64,000 nt of DNA, taken from Nansenia antarctica (lineage: Eukaryota > Chordata > Actinopteri > Argentiniformes > Microstomatidae). A program made the translations under genes and the position numbers. Position 1 is the stretch's first letter; each line of letters begins with the position of its first letter. This document shows positions 1 through 10,464 of this stretch, in pieces. The DNA lies in assembly GCA_963989245.1 (NCBI GenBank), contig OZ022341.1, positions 57,727,128 through 57,791,127 on the forward strand. The letters are read 5' to 3'. The notes beneath the pieces are model-generated. The model worked only from the letters and a program-made list of their open reading frames with translations. It did no database searches and was not told the origin of the DNA.

Positions 1-130
1 AGGTCTGCGATGTAGGAGGGGGCCTGCCTATTCAGAGCTTTAAAAACAAACAGAAGGACCTTAAAGTCAATCCTGAACCGTCCAAAGTGTCCTAAAGCTG
101 CTGAGAGTGAGTTTGTCATTTGGGGGAATA
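1..130. repeat. Possible interspersed-repeat fragment
   Basis: A short stretch whose wording (a 'ttcagagctttaaaaacaaac' type segment followed by 'accttaaagtcaatcctgaa') resembles sequence I recall as scattered in fish genomes. No open frame, terminal repeats or target duplication are visible because the left end is cut by the window. Nothing recognisable follows between 131 and 374. The assignment rests on memory of similar sequence only. Confidence 0.25.
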
Positions 131-821
131 ATCATTCCACTTGAACCAAGAGACTGAATTTGTAATCCACAGTTGGGTCATTAGAGATTTTGGCAGCAAG
201 GGACAGCCAAAGACAAGATGCCTGTGTCAACTGCTCCCTCTGGTGGTAGTTAGAGTTAGCAGAACACACCGTACTCTCAGTCTTTACATCTGTAGACACT
301 GCTAGCAGCATCAAAGGTCATGCCAAAGAACAGTGGGAAAAACGACGTCTGTACAGTGTTGTTGTGGTAGACACTCCAGGGCCAGTGGCGGATTAACGCA
401 TAGGCTTACCTAGGCTGCAGCCTAGGGCCACCACCACTAGGGGGCCACCTAACATTGGATCCAAAAAATATTTTCTATCCTGAGGCCCCCCTATATTTTC
501 TATCCTGAGGCCCCCCTATATTTTCTATCCGCTTGTTAAGTCTGACGTCAAAAGTGACGTTTAGCCATTTCCGTTTTGGAAACGAAACGAAACCAAACCA
601 GAAATTCAAAAGTTGCAAAAATGAAGCCGCACATTAGTGGGGCCAAAAAACGAAAAGAACTAATGAAAAAAGAACTAAATATAGCAAAGTTGCCCAAGAT
701 TTAAAAAAAATAATCTAATAATGCTGCTGCGCCTGCGACGACCAATGTTGTCGAGAGTGAGAGCCACGAAACGGTTAGCTCTGGGTCGGGTGTCGCTAGC
801 ACAAGCAGCGCTGAGGCGAAC

Positions 822-3176
822 ATGGGGGGGGAGATGCAGGCTGTCGAGGCTGAGCGCGGAGAAGAGGCACTAACGTTACCACCACCAGCTGACGGAGAAG
901 AGGCACTAACGTTACCACTACCAGCTGACAGTGACACTGATACCGAGCAGGACAATCAAGAAGAGGAGGCAACACCACCACCACCAGGTCCAGACACAAA
1001 TCCTACCACCACTTACAGCTCGGATCCTGGATTGTGGGATACAGTTGGTGAAGACATGAGAACATATTGGATTAAGATGGGGCCACAATGTTGTCAAAAT
1101 AAAGATGCTAATGTCGCCGCTTCAGAAACACAGCACAAGCATCAGAAGAGGTATTTTTCAAAAACACTATTTAAAAGAAAAAAGTCAAATGGCGAAACCG
1201 TGCCTCGAGAATGGTTAATTTATTCACCTGCAAAAGGAAAAGTATTTTGTTTCGCATGTAATTTTTTTGCAGACGGTGCTCATAAATCAGGACTCAAAAC
1301 AGGCTACAATGACTGGAAAAACGCAGCAGTGTGTCTGGCTGAGCATGTGATGCGCTGTGCTGCTGCTGGCTGTATTGACTCAGAACTAAAACAGCAGTTT
1401 GACAACGAGTGTGCTTATTGGACAGATGTGTTAAAGCGAGTGGTTGTAGTGGTGAAGTTTCTTGCAGAGCGAGGATTACCATTGAGGGGACACTGTGAAA
1501 CCTTTGGCCAGCCTTATAATGGGAATTTTATGGGTGTGTTGGAAGTGATCAGTGTGTTTGATCCATTCTTGAAAGCGCAGAATAGACAAATATGGAAATG
1601 CTGGCAAGGGAACCACATCTTACCTCTCATCAACAACATGCTTAGAATGTATTGAATTGATGGGAGAGCATGTCCTAGCTGAGATAATCAGTCAGGTAAA
1701 AATAGCAAAGTATTTTTCAATCAGCGTGGACTCTACACCAGATGTTGCACACACAGACCAGCTCACATTCATCATACGATATGTGTCACCAGATGGATGC
1801 GTGGAGGAGCGTTTTCTCAAGTTTTTGCCAATTCAGAGTCATTCAGGGGAGTCACTTTATCAGTCTGTTCTTGGCGTTTTGGAAGAAATGGGCATTGACA
1901 TCAATAACTGCCGAGGCCAATGTTATGACAATGCAGCCAACATGTCCGGCATTTACAGTGGTTTGCAAGCACGCATTAAGAAGATAAATAATTTGGCCGA
2001 GTGGGTACCCTGCGTAGCGCATACACTCAATTTAGTGGGAGTTGCCAGTGTAGATTGTTGCCCTGTGACAATGGAATTAAATTTTGTACAGACACTTTAT
2101 AATTTTTGTTCCAAATCCACGGCGCGTTGGCAGATAATAACTGCAGGGCTAAATGTTATTGACAACAAGAGGCTGGAGACATTGAAAAGTTTGTCAGATA
2201 CTAGATGGTCAGCACATGCGCAAGCAACAAAAGCACTACACCAGAACTATGCCAACATCCAAGAGTCACTGAAGAAGATGAGCGATGACCCGATCCAAAA
2301 TGGCACTACTCGGGATGAAGCCACGACACTTTACACAAAGATGGAAAAATTAGAGAACGCCTTTCTGTGTTCTATGTGGAACACCATACTGCAGCGCTTT
2401 CACAAAACTAGCGAAGCTCTACAGGCAGTAGAGCTGGATTTATGTAATGCTGTTGATTTAGTCTACTCATTGAGGGATTACGTGGCCAGTCTTCGGGACG
2501 ATTTTGACAAGTTTGAGAGTGCTGCAAAAAACATGTCCCCAACGTTGTCCCAATACTACAAAGCAGACACACAGAGGCAGAGAAGTTGAAAAAAACAGGC
2601 AGATGAATCCACTGAACCTGACTGTGAGCGATCAGGCCGAGACAACTTTAAAGTAACGGTTTATATCACTGTCATAGATCGACTCGTCATGGAACTAGAG
2701 AGGAGGTATCACTCATACAAAGATATTCAGCAGACATTTGGTTTTTTGAACAATATTCCATCCATGTCCATGCTAGATCTTCGCACAAGAGCGGCTAATC
2801 TGCAGAAGAAATATGCAGGTGATCTGGAGGAAGATTTTTTGGAGGAAATCAGACAATTCAGGGAATTCATTAAAGAAAATGAGGACACGCGAGGTCACTG
2901 CTGAAACTTATAAGAGGAAGGACAATACAGGCAGTGTTTCCCAATGTTGATGTTGCACTCCGACTGTTTATGACTCTGCCTGTAACGAATGCCAGCGGGG
3001 AGCGGTCTTTTTCTAAACTGGCACTTGTCAAAAACAAACTAAGATCCACAATGGGCCAAGAGAGGCTAAATCACCTGTGCCTGATGTCAATTGAGTCTGA
3101 CATTCTGCGCACATTGGATTACACCAGCCTCATTAAGGACTTTGCTGCCAGAAAATCAAGGAAAAAGACCTTCTAA
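822..3176 (+). pseudogene. Broken hAT transposase (TTF zinc finger, DUF4371, hAT C-terminal dimerisation)
   Basis: Pieces read in order in shifting frames. 822-1655 carries an acidic N-terminus and a TTF-type zinc-finger region (CFAC near residue 146), then the start of a DUF4371-like catalytic region. Near 1585-1592 the frame shifts: the conserved continuation is open in the next frame, joins 1657-2589, and holds SVDSTPD (candidate first catalytic Asp), CYDNAANMSG and VPCVAHTLNLV. A stop at 2587-2589 interrupts that frame, which resumes at 2689-2904. After another shift, 2934-3176 holds the hAT C-terminal block NASGERSFSKL with the candidate catalytic Glu. The protein family resembles zinc finger MYM-type 1-like transposases of fish. 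At least two frameshifts and one stop make it non-functional as read. Unspliced introns could explain part of this, but the shift near 1590 falls inside a conserved block. Confidence 0.88.
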
Positions 3177-3266
3177 GGGTAGGACCATTTATGATTGTGT
3201 TGCCTTAATCTGGGCATCTATCTCTTATTTTGTGGATGTAATTTGGACTGTTGCTGTATTGATTTT

Positions 3267-3269
<3 letters not shown>

Positions 3270-3305
<36 letters not shown>
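3270..3305. repeat. (CT)n microsatellite
   Basis: About 18 uninterrupted CT units lying immediately 5' of the minisatellite inside the hAT element. The long open frames read across it on both strands are artefacts of the repeat. Confidence 0.95.
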
Positions 3306-3307
<2 letters not shown>

Positions 3308-3760
3308 ACAACAGGAGAGCAACAGAGAGACAGACAGCAGGAGAGGACAGCAACAGAGAGACAGACAACAGGACAGCAACAAAGAGACAGACAACAGGAC
3401 AGCAACAAAGAGACAGACAACAGGACAGCAACAGAGAGACAGACAACAGGACAGCAACAGAGAGACAGACAACAGGACAGCAACAGAGAGACAGACAACA
3501 GGAGAGGGCAGCAACAGAGAGACAGACAACAGGACAGCAACAGAGAGACAGACAACAGGAGAGGAGAGCAACAGAGAGACAGACAACAGGAGAAGAGAGC
3601 AACAGAGAGACAGACAACAGGAGAGGAGAGCAACAGAGAGACAGACAACAGGACAGCAACAGAGAGACAGACAACAGGAGAAGAGAGTAACAGAGAGACA
3701 GACAACAGGACAGCAACAGAGAGACAGACAACAGGAGAGGAGAGCAATAGAGACAGAACT
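3306..3760. repeat. Minisatellite of 26- and 31-bp units within the hAT element
   Basis: About 16-17 tandem copies of a purine-rich unit built from agcaacagagagacag followed by acaacagga. Copies alternate between a 26-bp form and a form lengthened by a gagag-type insert. It lies between the transposase C-terminus and the right terminal repeat, so it belongs to this transposon copy. Several frames stay open through it only because the units lack stops. Confidence 0.95.
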
Positions 3761-4005
3761 GAGGTGAGGTGAGCAACAGAGATAGTTCAGGATGATAACA
3801 ACCTTTTCAGTGCATTTTTTATTGTTTGCATTATGTTATTAAAGCACAATGTGTTTTATGGTAAAGCATTATGAGTGGTCTGTGTGTGCAGGGTGCTCGT
3901 GAGTTGTGTATTTTGGGGAGGGGGAGGCTCGTGTATGGGGGGGGGGCCTCACACAAAGGAGTAGCCTAGGGCCACTGACCCTCTTAATCCGCCACTGTCC
4001 AGGGC

Positions 4006-5077
4006 AATCAGTAAATCCAATCTAGGGATGGATTATGGGAGTTTTCTATCTTTAATGATGTATAGGATTTGCCGACCGGCAGGGTGGTGGTGTGTTGGAC
4101 TGTGGATATTACCATGCAGGGTCAGAAATTACGTTAATCTCTCATGGGCTGGAACCAGAGATTTGCTGAATTGAAGAATATTGTACACCTACAGTATTAG
4201 AATTCTCAGACTGGTATACCATCCCTCCTAAATACTCGGTATAGAGTAATACCTTTTACTGGACTTTCAACATGACTCGAACTTGTAGCAAGTCTATGGC
4301 AAGTAGTTTATCTCTCTCTGACCACCGTTACCAGCCTAAAAGTCAGATTTATGATCCTCAGACAAGAGAAATAAATATGTACAATCTTAAATACCTTATT
4401 CAATAATATTGTACCTTACACTTGCCCAACCCTACACACAAACCATGCTATGTAGTGTAGTTTACTATTATCATCCTAATTATGAATGGTGAAGAAATAC
4501 TTTATCAAGGTCTGATGTTAATTGAACAATCTCTTTATTGATACCAAACAACATTACATTGCCAATCATCCAAATTCCACTGTCTGCACCAAGAACCATG
4601 TCTTTTATAGTCTTGTCTTAGCGTGATCCTGTTTCAATTCTCATGAGTAATAAAATATAATGCATACATAGCTCTACACATGGCCTGGCCCTTTTTCAGT
4701 ACATGTTACATGTGTGTCAGTCTTATATAATTCCCTATGGGGACATCCTATAGTTTCTAAATCTATAAACCACATAGTATATGTTCACATCATAGTTACC
4801 TAACAGTAAGAATGGGCTAGCAGGACCCAAAGTCATTCTGGTCCTCCAGGCTCTCAGGCCACCTATGTCTTGTCTTTACATATGTATTGATAATCATGCA
4901 TAAAATATACTACAGTAGCGATCTTTCCTACACTGAGCTGGATTATCTATGCTCATCCCTACACAAGGCTCTCCAAATCTCTATTGAAAGCGATGAATGA
5001 TTTTCACTTATCACCGCCTAACTAACATGGCTCAGTATTGTGCTTGGTTTAATCAGCTGTGTTGTCCTCCCATACAG
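4006..5077. other. Non-coding DNA left of the first gabrr1 exon in the window
   Basis: About 1.07 kb between the hAT right target duplication and a gabrr1 exon. It is AT-rich with no convincing exon. In particular, the conserved extracellular exon that should precede the Cys-loop exon of a GABA-A subunit is not seen here or in 1-374, so it lies left of the window. The last bases (5050-5077) are a pyrimidine-rich splice acceptor. Confidence 0.6.
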
Positions 5078-5160
5078 GGTAACCGTCACAGCCATGTGCA
5101 ATATGGACCTGAGTTGCTTCCCTCTGGACACACAGACCTGCTCCCTGGAGATTGAGAGTT
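5078..5160 (+). CDS. gabrr1: gabrr1 exon: Cys-loop (83 bp)
   Basis: The 83-bp length is, from memory, the usual size of this exon across GABA-A subunits. The acceptor is catacag|g and the donor is agagtt|gtacgt. It encodes VTVTAMCNMDLSCFPLDTQT and the CSLEIES block. The reading frame splits a codon at both ends and joins the next exon to give IESYAYT. Confidence 0.93.
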
Positions 5161-5725
5161 GTACGTTTCTGATGCGACCTTCCTTTGGCCTTCTATTTGG
5201 GGGACACACTGAAAGCTTACCTAAAGGGTCGTGTCAATACGGTAGTCTGTCTGTCAAAATAACAACCAGTTTCCCTAATTTTGTACAACACCTGTTAGTG
5301 TCCCTCTCTCAGTAGACAGCGTGGCACCGTTGCACTGTGTAACAGTATTTCAGAATCAGAATCAGAATAGATTTTATTACATCCAATGTAAAATACCAAG
5401 AGTAAAATACTCTGGCTTAGGTTCTTCAACATTGGCATTTGTAGCAAGATACAAAATCAATAATAATAGAATAAAGTAAAATAAGTAAAGTAAGTAATAA
5501 TAAAGTAGAATAAAGTGATAAAGTAATGATAGTCGTACTACAGAGGGACCAGTCATACTGCAGTGGAAACAGTAGTGCAAAATGCTGTACAGGTTACAAT
5601 CTGATGAAATGCAATATCATACAATATGCAATATAATACATATATGATACAGTATAGGTAGTCAAATGGTAGTTAGGTAGTGTTCAAGTAATCAGGTAGT
5701 GCGCAGGTAGTAACCATTACTGTAT

Positions 5726-5782
<57 letters not shown>

Positions 5783-7378
5783 TGTGTGTCACTCTTAACT
5801 GTCAGATGCATACACGGATGATGACCTGATCCTCTACTGGAAGAAAGGGAACGAGTCTCTGAACACAGATGAGAGGATTTCTCTCTCCCAGTTCCTCATC
5901 CAAAAATTCCACACCACCACCAAACTGGCCTTCTACAAAAGCACAGGTATACTGTAACACAGTGGTCAACAGTGAATTACTGTTATTTGGGTTTATGCAA
6001 TGCTTGGGCAAAACTTTGGTTTGGGAAGTGGGGGGGACACGAAAGATTTCTTTTTTACATTTGAAAGTAAAATGCATCAATTTGGTGGACTTTGAGGGCA
6101 GAATTAAGAGGCTAGATCAATGAAGAACTACACACATCACTCTGTTGACAAGCATAAACGGTTGTGCTATAAGAAGCAAGCACATCAAAAGACGAAGCTT
6201 AATAATAAACACATTCGTTAATACAGATTTCAGAAAGCTCTGAAATCAGTTAATTTACAGACGGTCAGTTAAAAGTCTTTACAAACTAACTGTAAACATT
6301 CTGGACACCAACAGTAACATTACCATTTAGGTGGCAGCCAACAATTTTACATTATCGTGTTAAAAAGTGGGGGGGACAGAATCTAGGTTTTGAAAAGTGT
6401 GGGGGGGGGCATGTCCCCCCTGTCCCTAGTGAAGATTACGCCCCTGCTTAGATGTCCGGATCTGTTCTTCTCTCCAGGCTGGTACAATCGTCTGTACATC
6501 AACTTCACCCTGCGGCGGCACATCTTCTTCTTCCTGCTCCAGACCTACTTCCCTGCCACTCTGATGGTCATGCTGTCCTGGGTGTCCTTCTGGATCGACC
6601 GCCGGGCCGTACCTGCCAGAGTCCCGCTGGGTGAGAGCCCTCTCTATTTGGCCTGTGTCTTGGTATTTTCCCTGTTGTAGCCAGACCTGGATCCCTACAT
6701 TTTAAACAGCTCTAACCAGGGGTCATGTGTTGACTATGCTTCAGGTATCACCACAGTGCTCACCATGTCCACCATCATCACTGGAGTGAACGCCTCCATG
6801 CCCCGGGTCTCCTACATCAAAGCTGTGGACATTTACCTCTGGGTCAGCTTTGTGTTTGTATTCCTATCGGTGATCGAGTATGCTGCTGTCAACTACCTGT
6901 CTACAAGGCAGGAACGCAAGGAGATGAAGCTTCGGGAAAGGGTAAGTGCTCTTACAACAATCCATGTATACATGGTGTTAAAATCAGCCTTTTTATTATG
7001 AGTTTTTAGCCCAGCCACAGTTGCCACTGTGGAGATGAATAGTTGAATTCAACTGTAATCAACCAGGCATCTGGGCCTGACCTGCAGCTGTCCTGCACCT
7101 GTGGCATGCCCCACCCTGACATGATGACTGGCAGCTACAACGCGGAGGATGTCAACAACACAGGGAACTACAGCATGCCCCTGGAGAATGGGCTGATGCA
7201 TGAGAGGATGATGGTACAGCTGGCCCTGGAGAGTGACCAAGTCACTGGCCATGTTGGCTCCAACCCCTACAACAGCATGTGGATCAACACACACGCCATA
7301 GACAAGTACTCTCGGGTCATCTTTCCAGGGTCTTACGTTCTCTTCAACATCATCTACTGGTCCATCTACAGTACATAA
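5078..7378 (+). CDS. gabrr1: GABA-A receptor rho subunit, partial (last five coding exons)
   Basis: Ligand-gated chloride channel subunit of the Cys-loop family; rho subunits form GABA-C-type receptors at the plasma membrane. Exons 5078-5160, 5806-5946, 6478-6630, 6745-6941 and 7067-7378 join in frame with GT-AG borders. They encode the Cys-loop (C-x13-C, starting CNMD), the WYNRLYINFTLRR pre-M1 block, M1 (FFFLLQTYFPATLMVML), the M2 pore helix (VPLGITTVLTMSTIITG), M3 (YLWVSFVFVFLSVIEY), a short M3-M4 loop and M4 ending NIIYWSIYST before TAA. The M2 sequence is typical of rho subunits. Choosing rho1 rests on the C-terminal loop (MMVQL, THAIDKYSR) and on pm20d2 lying next door. The first exons are outside the window. 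Odd: the Cys-loop reads NMDLSCFPLD, whereas the family usually has Phe-Ser-Arg before FP, giving one extra cysteine. Confidence 0.9.
5351..5400. repeat. Interspersed-repeat end (cagaatcagaatcagaat type)
   Basis: The tandem wording cagaatcagaatcagaat followed by a 'ttttattac' stretch resembles the end of a retroelement common in fish genomes. The AT-rich run to about 5700 that follows has simple aataaagtaa-like repetition. No target duplication was identified. Confidence 0.35.
5728..5790. repeat. (TG)n microsatellite next to a splice acceptor
   Basis: Roughly 30 TG units ending about 15 bases before the acceptor (gtcag|atgca at 5805/5806) of a gabrr1 exon, leaving only a short pyrimidine stretch (cactcttaactg) between repeat and exon. 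Confidence 0.95.
5806..5946 (+). CDS. gabrr1: gabrr1 exon: extracellular domain after the Cys-loop
   Basis: 141 bp encoding AYTDDDLILYWKKGNESL, then ISLSQFLIQKFHTTTKLAFY. Acceptor gtcag|atgca, donor agcacag|gtatac. It ends with one base of the Gly codon completed by the next exon. Confidence 0.93.
6020..6447. mobile_element. Degenerate short DNA-transposon-like insertion in a gabrr1 intron
   Basis: Two G-rich ends (gaagtgggggggacac near 6028 and aaagtgtgggggggggc near 6393) and the right-end wording tgtccctagtgaagattacgcccctg resemble the end of a non-autonomous hAT-type element common in fish. Exact borders and a target duplication could not be fixed. Confidence 0.35.
6478..6630 (+). CDS. 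gabrr1: gabrr1 exon: pre-M1 and M1
   Basis: 153 bp, symmetric phase. It encodes WYNRLYINFTLRRHI, the first membrane helix and SFWIDRRAVPARVPLG, the M1-M2 loop. Acceptor tctccag|gctgg, donor ccgctgg|gtgaga. Confidence 0.95.
6745..6941 (+). CDS. gabrr1: gabrr1 exon: M2 and M3
   Basis: 197 bp encoding the pore-lining helix (ITTVLTMSTIITGVNASMP) and M3, ending RQERKEMKLRER. Acceptor cttcag|gtatc, donor gaaagg|gtaagt. The pore helix is the rho-type sequence. Confidence 0.95.
7067..7378 (+). CDS. gabrr1: gabrr1 terminal coding exon: M3-M4 loop and M4
   Basis: Begins after aaccag|gcatct in phase 0. It encodes a short cytoplasmic loop with ENGLMHERMMVQLALES, then INTHAIDKYSRVIFPGSYV and the final helix, and stops at TAA 7376-7378. 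The start of the loop is poorly conserved, so the exact acceptor is somewhat less certain than the others. Confidence 0.88.
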   Translation, partial: ASGPDLQLSCTCGMPHPDMMTGSYNAEDVNNTGNYSMPLENGLMHERMMVQLALESDQVTGHVGSNPYNSMWINTHAIDKYSRVIFPGSYVLFNIIYWSIYST

Positions 7379-8375
7379 TGGAGGTAGTTGTGTACAGGGT
7401 TTGAACCTTGAAAACCTGAAACACTTGAAATACTTTGAGTACAATGACTAGCTGTAGATGACAGTGTAAAACCTGGCTCACCTATGTAGTCATGTGATAT
7501 GGAGGACAAGGCATTCACAGAGCACAAAGAGAGTCAAACAGCAGTTATGAGTTTCCATGCACACTATAAATGAGATATTGTGTTCTATGTGTGAGGGAAA
7601 TCCTTAGTTCATTAAGGCTTATGAGCATTTCTGAAACTATCACACCATCATTAGGTTTTCTACATTGAAATTGCACAATTTACATTGAGTTTTATTCAGT
7701 CAATATATAAGATGTTATTTCATTGTTGAAGTGAGGTGATAAAATCTATTGTTTTGAAACCTCTGAGAAATCATTAAAAGATTCTGAGAGAGAATTGTAT
7801 TCGTCATTCCCTAGAAATCATCATACGTTAAGCCTATATTAAGTCTATATTTAGGAGAAATCACGTTTTCGTTTATATAAATTACACAAAAACTATTCTT
7901 ATTAAAAAGTGTGGAAATAATATTTACAGTTAAACTTTAATAAAAATAAAACATGTTATGGCATTTTGAACATTTCAGACTTTGCTCAGTTTAAGTAATA
8001 AAGTAGAGTGGCATAGTTATCATTTAGGTTAACATGTGACATGTAATGTCTATCAAATAGACAAAGAGAGTGCATTTGTGTATTGTTCTTTCAATTAAAC
8101 CATTATACCTTTTTTGATTGTTTCATCTTTTTTCAGGTTGTACAAATCACAGATGTTAGCATGATAGAAGAACCAACTGATGTAGGCTGCTGTATCAGTT
8201 TTGTTTTGTTTTTTACTTACACCTCCCTGCATGTCTTTTAGTTTCCACTTCCTATTCTTATCCATTTTAATGTCAGATTGAGTTTTTGTTTGAATTTGTG
8301 AAAGCTAAGTGGACTACTGACATGGTGTTGTAACATTTACACTGTGGTGTTTTTTTTTGTTGAGTTATGAATAAA
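7379..8375 (+). other. gabrr1: Likely gabrr1 3' UTR
   Basis: AT-rich non-coding sequence after the stop. Candidate poly(A) signals AATAAA occur at about 7939 and at 8370-8375. No other gene signal was found to 9032. The rest, 8376-9032, is AT-rich and probably includes the convergent 3' end of pm20d2 (antisense AATAAA at about 8792-8797 and 8621-8626). Confidence 0.5.
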
Positions 8376-9032
8376 AATGCTATCTTCTAAGGTTTGTTCT
8401 CAAATTGTATATCATTCTCTCAACAGATTGTATATACATACATATATATTTTGGATAATCTCAGTTTAATGATGCATACTTACAATATATACAAAAATCG
8501 AGTGGGCGTACTGTACAGAAAAACAGATTATTGCTTTAACTGCCCAGACTACTTATTTCCATGTTATAATAACTGCTTGGATAAATTACAACTAATGACA
8601 TGATGAGATTTGTCAGAGGGTTTATTAAATTGTCTTAATGGAGATCTAAAAACTGGCCATTCCAATGCATTTATAATAATGCAATATTGATAGGGCATCT
8701 ATTTGGGATTAAGCCTAATTTACCTCAAAGCCTGGGTATATCTCTCGCCAAAATAGGTCAAGAGCTTTACACTTTTTTTTATGATGGTGCTTTTATTCTA
8801 GGTAAACTAGATATAATTATATTCTAGGTAACTGTGATATAATTTGATGCAATAGTGGATTACATTGTGTCTTTTGTTTCAATCAAATAAATGATCCATT
8901 GAAGTCATCCTAGAACGTAGTATCCTAGAACGTACTCTTATGCAATAGTAAATAGTTATGTAGTTTTCATTTAACATCAACCACTGGTGTTGCATCTCCT
9001 GTCTGCCAGAGCATGCTGTGTTTGCAGGTGTC

Positions 9033-9235
9033 TCAGAGCTGCACTCCACCACACGACATGGCCCCTGAGGCGTCCTGCCCCAGTCCACTCCCCAGGAGTC
9101 GTTCCTCCTTTAGTTTGACCTCTGTGAACTCCTCCCTCACCCGCTGCAGCAGCTCTGGACACAGCAGCACATCCAGGGCCGTCATGGCCAAGGCCTTCGC
9201 TGCCCGCAGAGCATAGAACTGAGCCTTCTCGTCAC
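9033..9235 (-). CDS. pm20d2: pm20d2 terminal exon
   Basis: Read from 9235 leftward after acceptor ttgtag|gtgac. It encodes DEKAQFYALRAAKALAMTAL, then DVLLCPELLQRVREEF, and stops TGA at 9033-9035 after GGVQL. This matches the C-terminal helix region of the family. Its phase fits the donor of the 9767-9902 exon, so direct splicing would be in frame but would skip a catalytic segment. Confidence 0.75.
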
Positions 9236-9766
9236 CTACAAGGAATCAGTCAAGGACAAGGAATTACATAACACCGTTTTTTTACATGCTTTTCCCAATC
9301 CAATGACTACAACATCTGAACATGCAGCATGCTGTAGGGAAGAAAACATGCTGGCTTTGATAAAGATGACTAACTGTATATATAATCTAATGTGATCAAA
9401 AGGAAAACTATTACTGTAATCAGATAACAGTGGTCATGCATGTTTAAGGTGCATACCAGCTGCTACAGTGTACTATTCTGTGTGATTCAGAGCCTCAGAA
9501 CCAATAATATAGAAGTAGGGGTGGATTCTAGGTATAATAAAAGACACATTTCCAAAGTCAGTGGAGCCTGTGGGTGTTCAAGACAATATGGGCCTTTCAT
9601 GAAGTTATACAAGAGCTTTCATATAGTCACACACAACATTTCTATCTCATTGCATAACTGTTTCTATCGCAACTGAACTGTTGCCTGAGTATTGTGTAGA
9701 AACGAATGTCCACCTTCTAATGACCACAAGAGGGCCTATGGCATGCATAAGAGATGCTTCTCCTAC

Positions 9767-9902
9767 CAGAAGAGTTTTTAAGAACCTCTTCATCTGTTGT
9801 GAATTCCATCCCCAAGGCTTTGCCGTTTTCCTCATACAGACTGTGCAGTGTGGTATTCCGCAGGACGTTGTCAAACGCATTCTTTGCAAACTGGACTTCA
9901 AC
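9767..9902 (-). CDS. pm20d2: pm20d2 exon with diverged active-site region
   Basis: Acceptor cctaag|gttgaa, donor tcttctg|gtagga. It encodes VEVQFAKNAFDNVLRNTTL and LYEENGKALGMEFTTDEE. The order matches the family, but the usual His-Asp-Tyr trio before Asn-Val-Leu is not kept. Confidence 0.68.
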
Positions 9903-10034
9903 CTTAGGAAGACATTTTTGGTAAAAATGTTTTAATAATAATGAAAAAAAGTAATACATGTTGGGTTCAACAGAACAGAAAAATGCATGACTGTACCAGA
10001 TGAGTTCTTAATTTCTATAATAATAAGGGTTAGA

Positions 10035-10162
10035 TCTAAAACACCTCTCAGCCTTGGCTTTGATAGTGGGCAGGTCTTTGCGTGAGGGAGTGCGCAGGTA
10101 ATACTCCAGCTCAGTGTAGGCAGGGATGATATTGGGTTTCACCCCACCATGCTTGATGATAC
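10035..10162 (-). CDS. pm20d2: pm20d2 exon with damaged 3' end
   Basis: Acceptor tgtgcag|gtatc at 10163-10165. It encodes GIIKHGGVKPNIIPAYTEL, then EYYLRTPSRKDL and KAKAERCFR. After that the sequence diverges (SNPYYYRN then stop) with no in-phase donor; the only nearby GT (after 10045) is out of phase with the next exon. Confidence 0.7.
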
Positions 10163-10222
10163 CTGCACAGGACAAGGTCCACCAGTGCTTGAGAGCAAGT
10201 GGGGAAGGTCACTACAAGAAAC

Positions 10223-10224
10223 AG

Positions 10225-10254
<30 letters not shown>
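10223..10254. repeat. (TTG)n microsatellite
   Basis: About ten TTG units in a pm20d2 intron. Confidence 0.95.
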
Positions 10255-10255
<1 letters not shown>

Positions 10256-10321
10256 ATGTTAAACATAACTCCTGAAGACAAGATCAGGAGGAACATAAGT
10301 GTTAACTAGGCTGTCCCTCAC

Positions 10322-10464
10322 CATGGACTCTCCAGTCTGGTTTGAGTTGCTGTCTGAGCACAGAGATGTTGTTGTAGGACAGGACAGCAGCGTCCAGCGC
10401 ATTGATCCCTTCCCAGGGGTAGGCGGCAGCATGAGACGCCTTGCCATGGTACCTCACGATGACA
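10322..10464 (-). CDS. pm20d2: pm20d2 exon: dimerisation-domain start
   Basis: Acceptor tttccag|tgtcat, donor gtccatg|gtgagg. It encodes VIVRYHGKASHAAAYPWEG, then INALDAAVLSYNNISVLR and LKPDWRVH. This is the most conserved piece of the gene and its frame joins both neighbours. Confidence 0.88.

Larger units (their letters stand above)
383..3997 (+). mobile_element. hAT-superfamily DNA transposon (ZMYM1-like transposase type)
   Basis: A complete element of about 3.6 kb. The left end starts cagtggcggattaa and the right end finishes with its reverse complement, ttaatccgccactg. It is flanked by a perfect 8-bp direct duplication, tccagggc, at 375-382 and 3998-4005, which is the hAT signature. Inside are broken pieces of a transposase (822-3176), then a CT microsatellite and a 26/31-bp minisatellite, then a G-rich stretch before the right end. 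It probably lies in an upstream intron of gabrr1. The intact target duplication argues for one clean insertion, while the broken frames show the copy is no longer autonomous. Confidence 0.93.

Noticed and set aside
822..3176. A host zinc finger MYM-type 1 gene
   Set aside because: The pieces are broken and lie between hAT terminal repeats with a perfect 8-bp duplication, so this is a transposase remnant.
3306..3760. A CRISPR-like array of direct repeats
   Set aside because: The units are contiguous with no unique spacers, and the organism is a vertebrate.
3091..3776. Long overlapping frames on both strands (Arg-Gln-Thr-rich and Cys-Leu-Ser-rich)
   Set aside because: They are translations of the CT tract and the 26/31-bp minisatellite, which contain no stops.
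5018..5209. Minus-strand frame opposite the gabrr1 Cys-loop exon, and 7049-7444 opposite the last exon
   Set aside because: No family resemblance; both overlap well-supported plus-strand exons.
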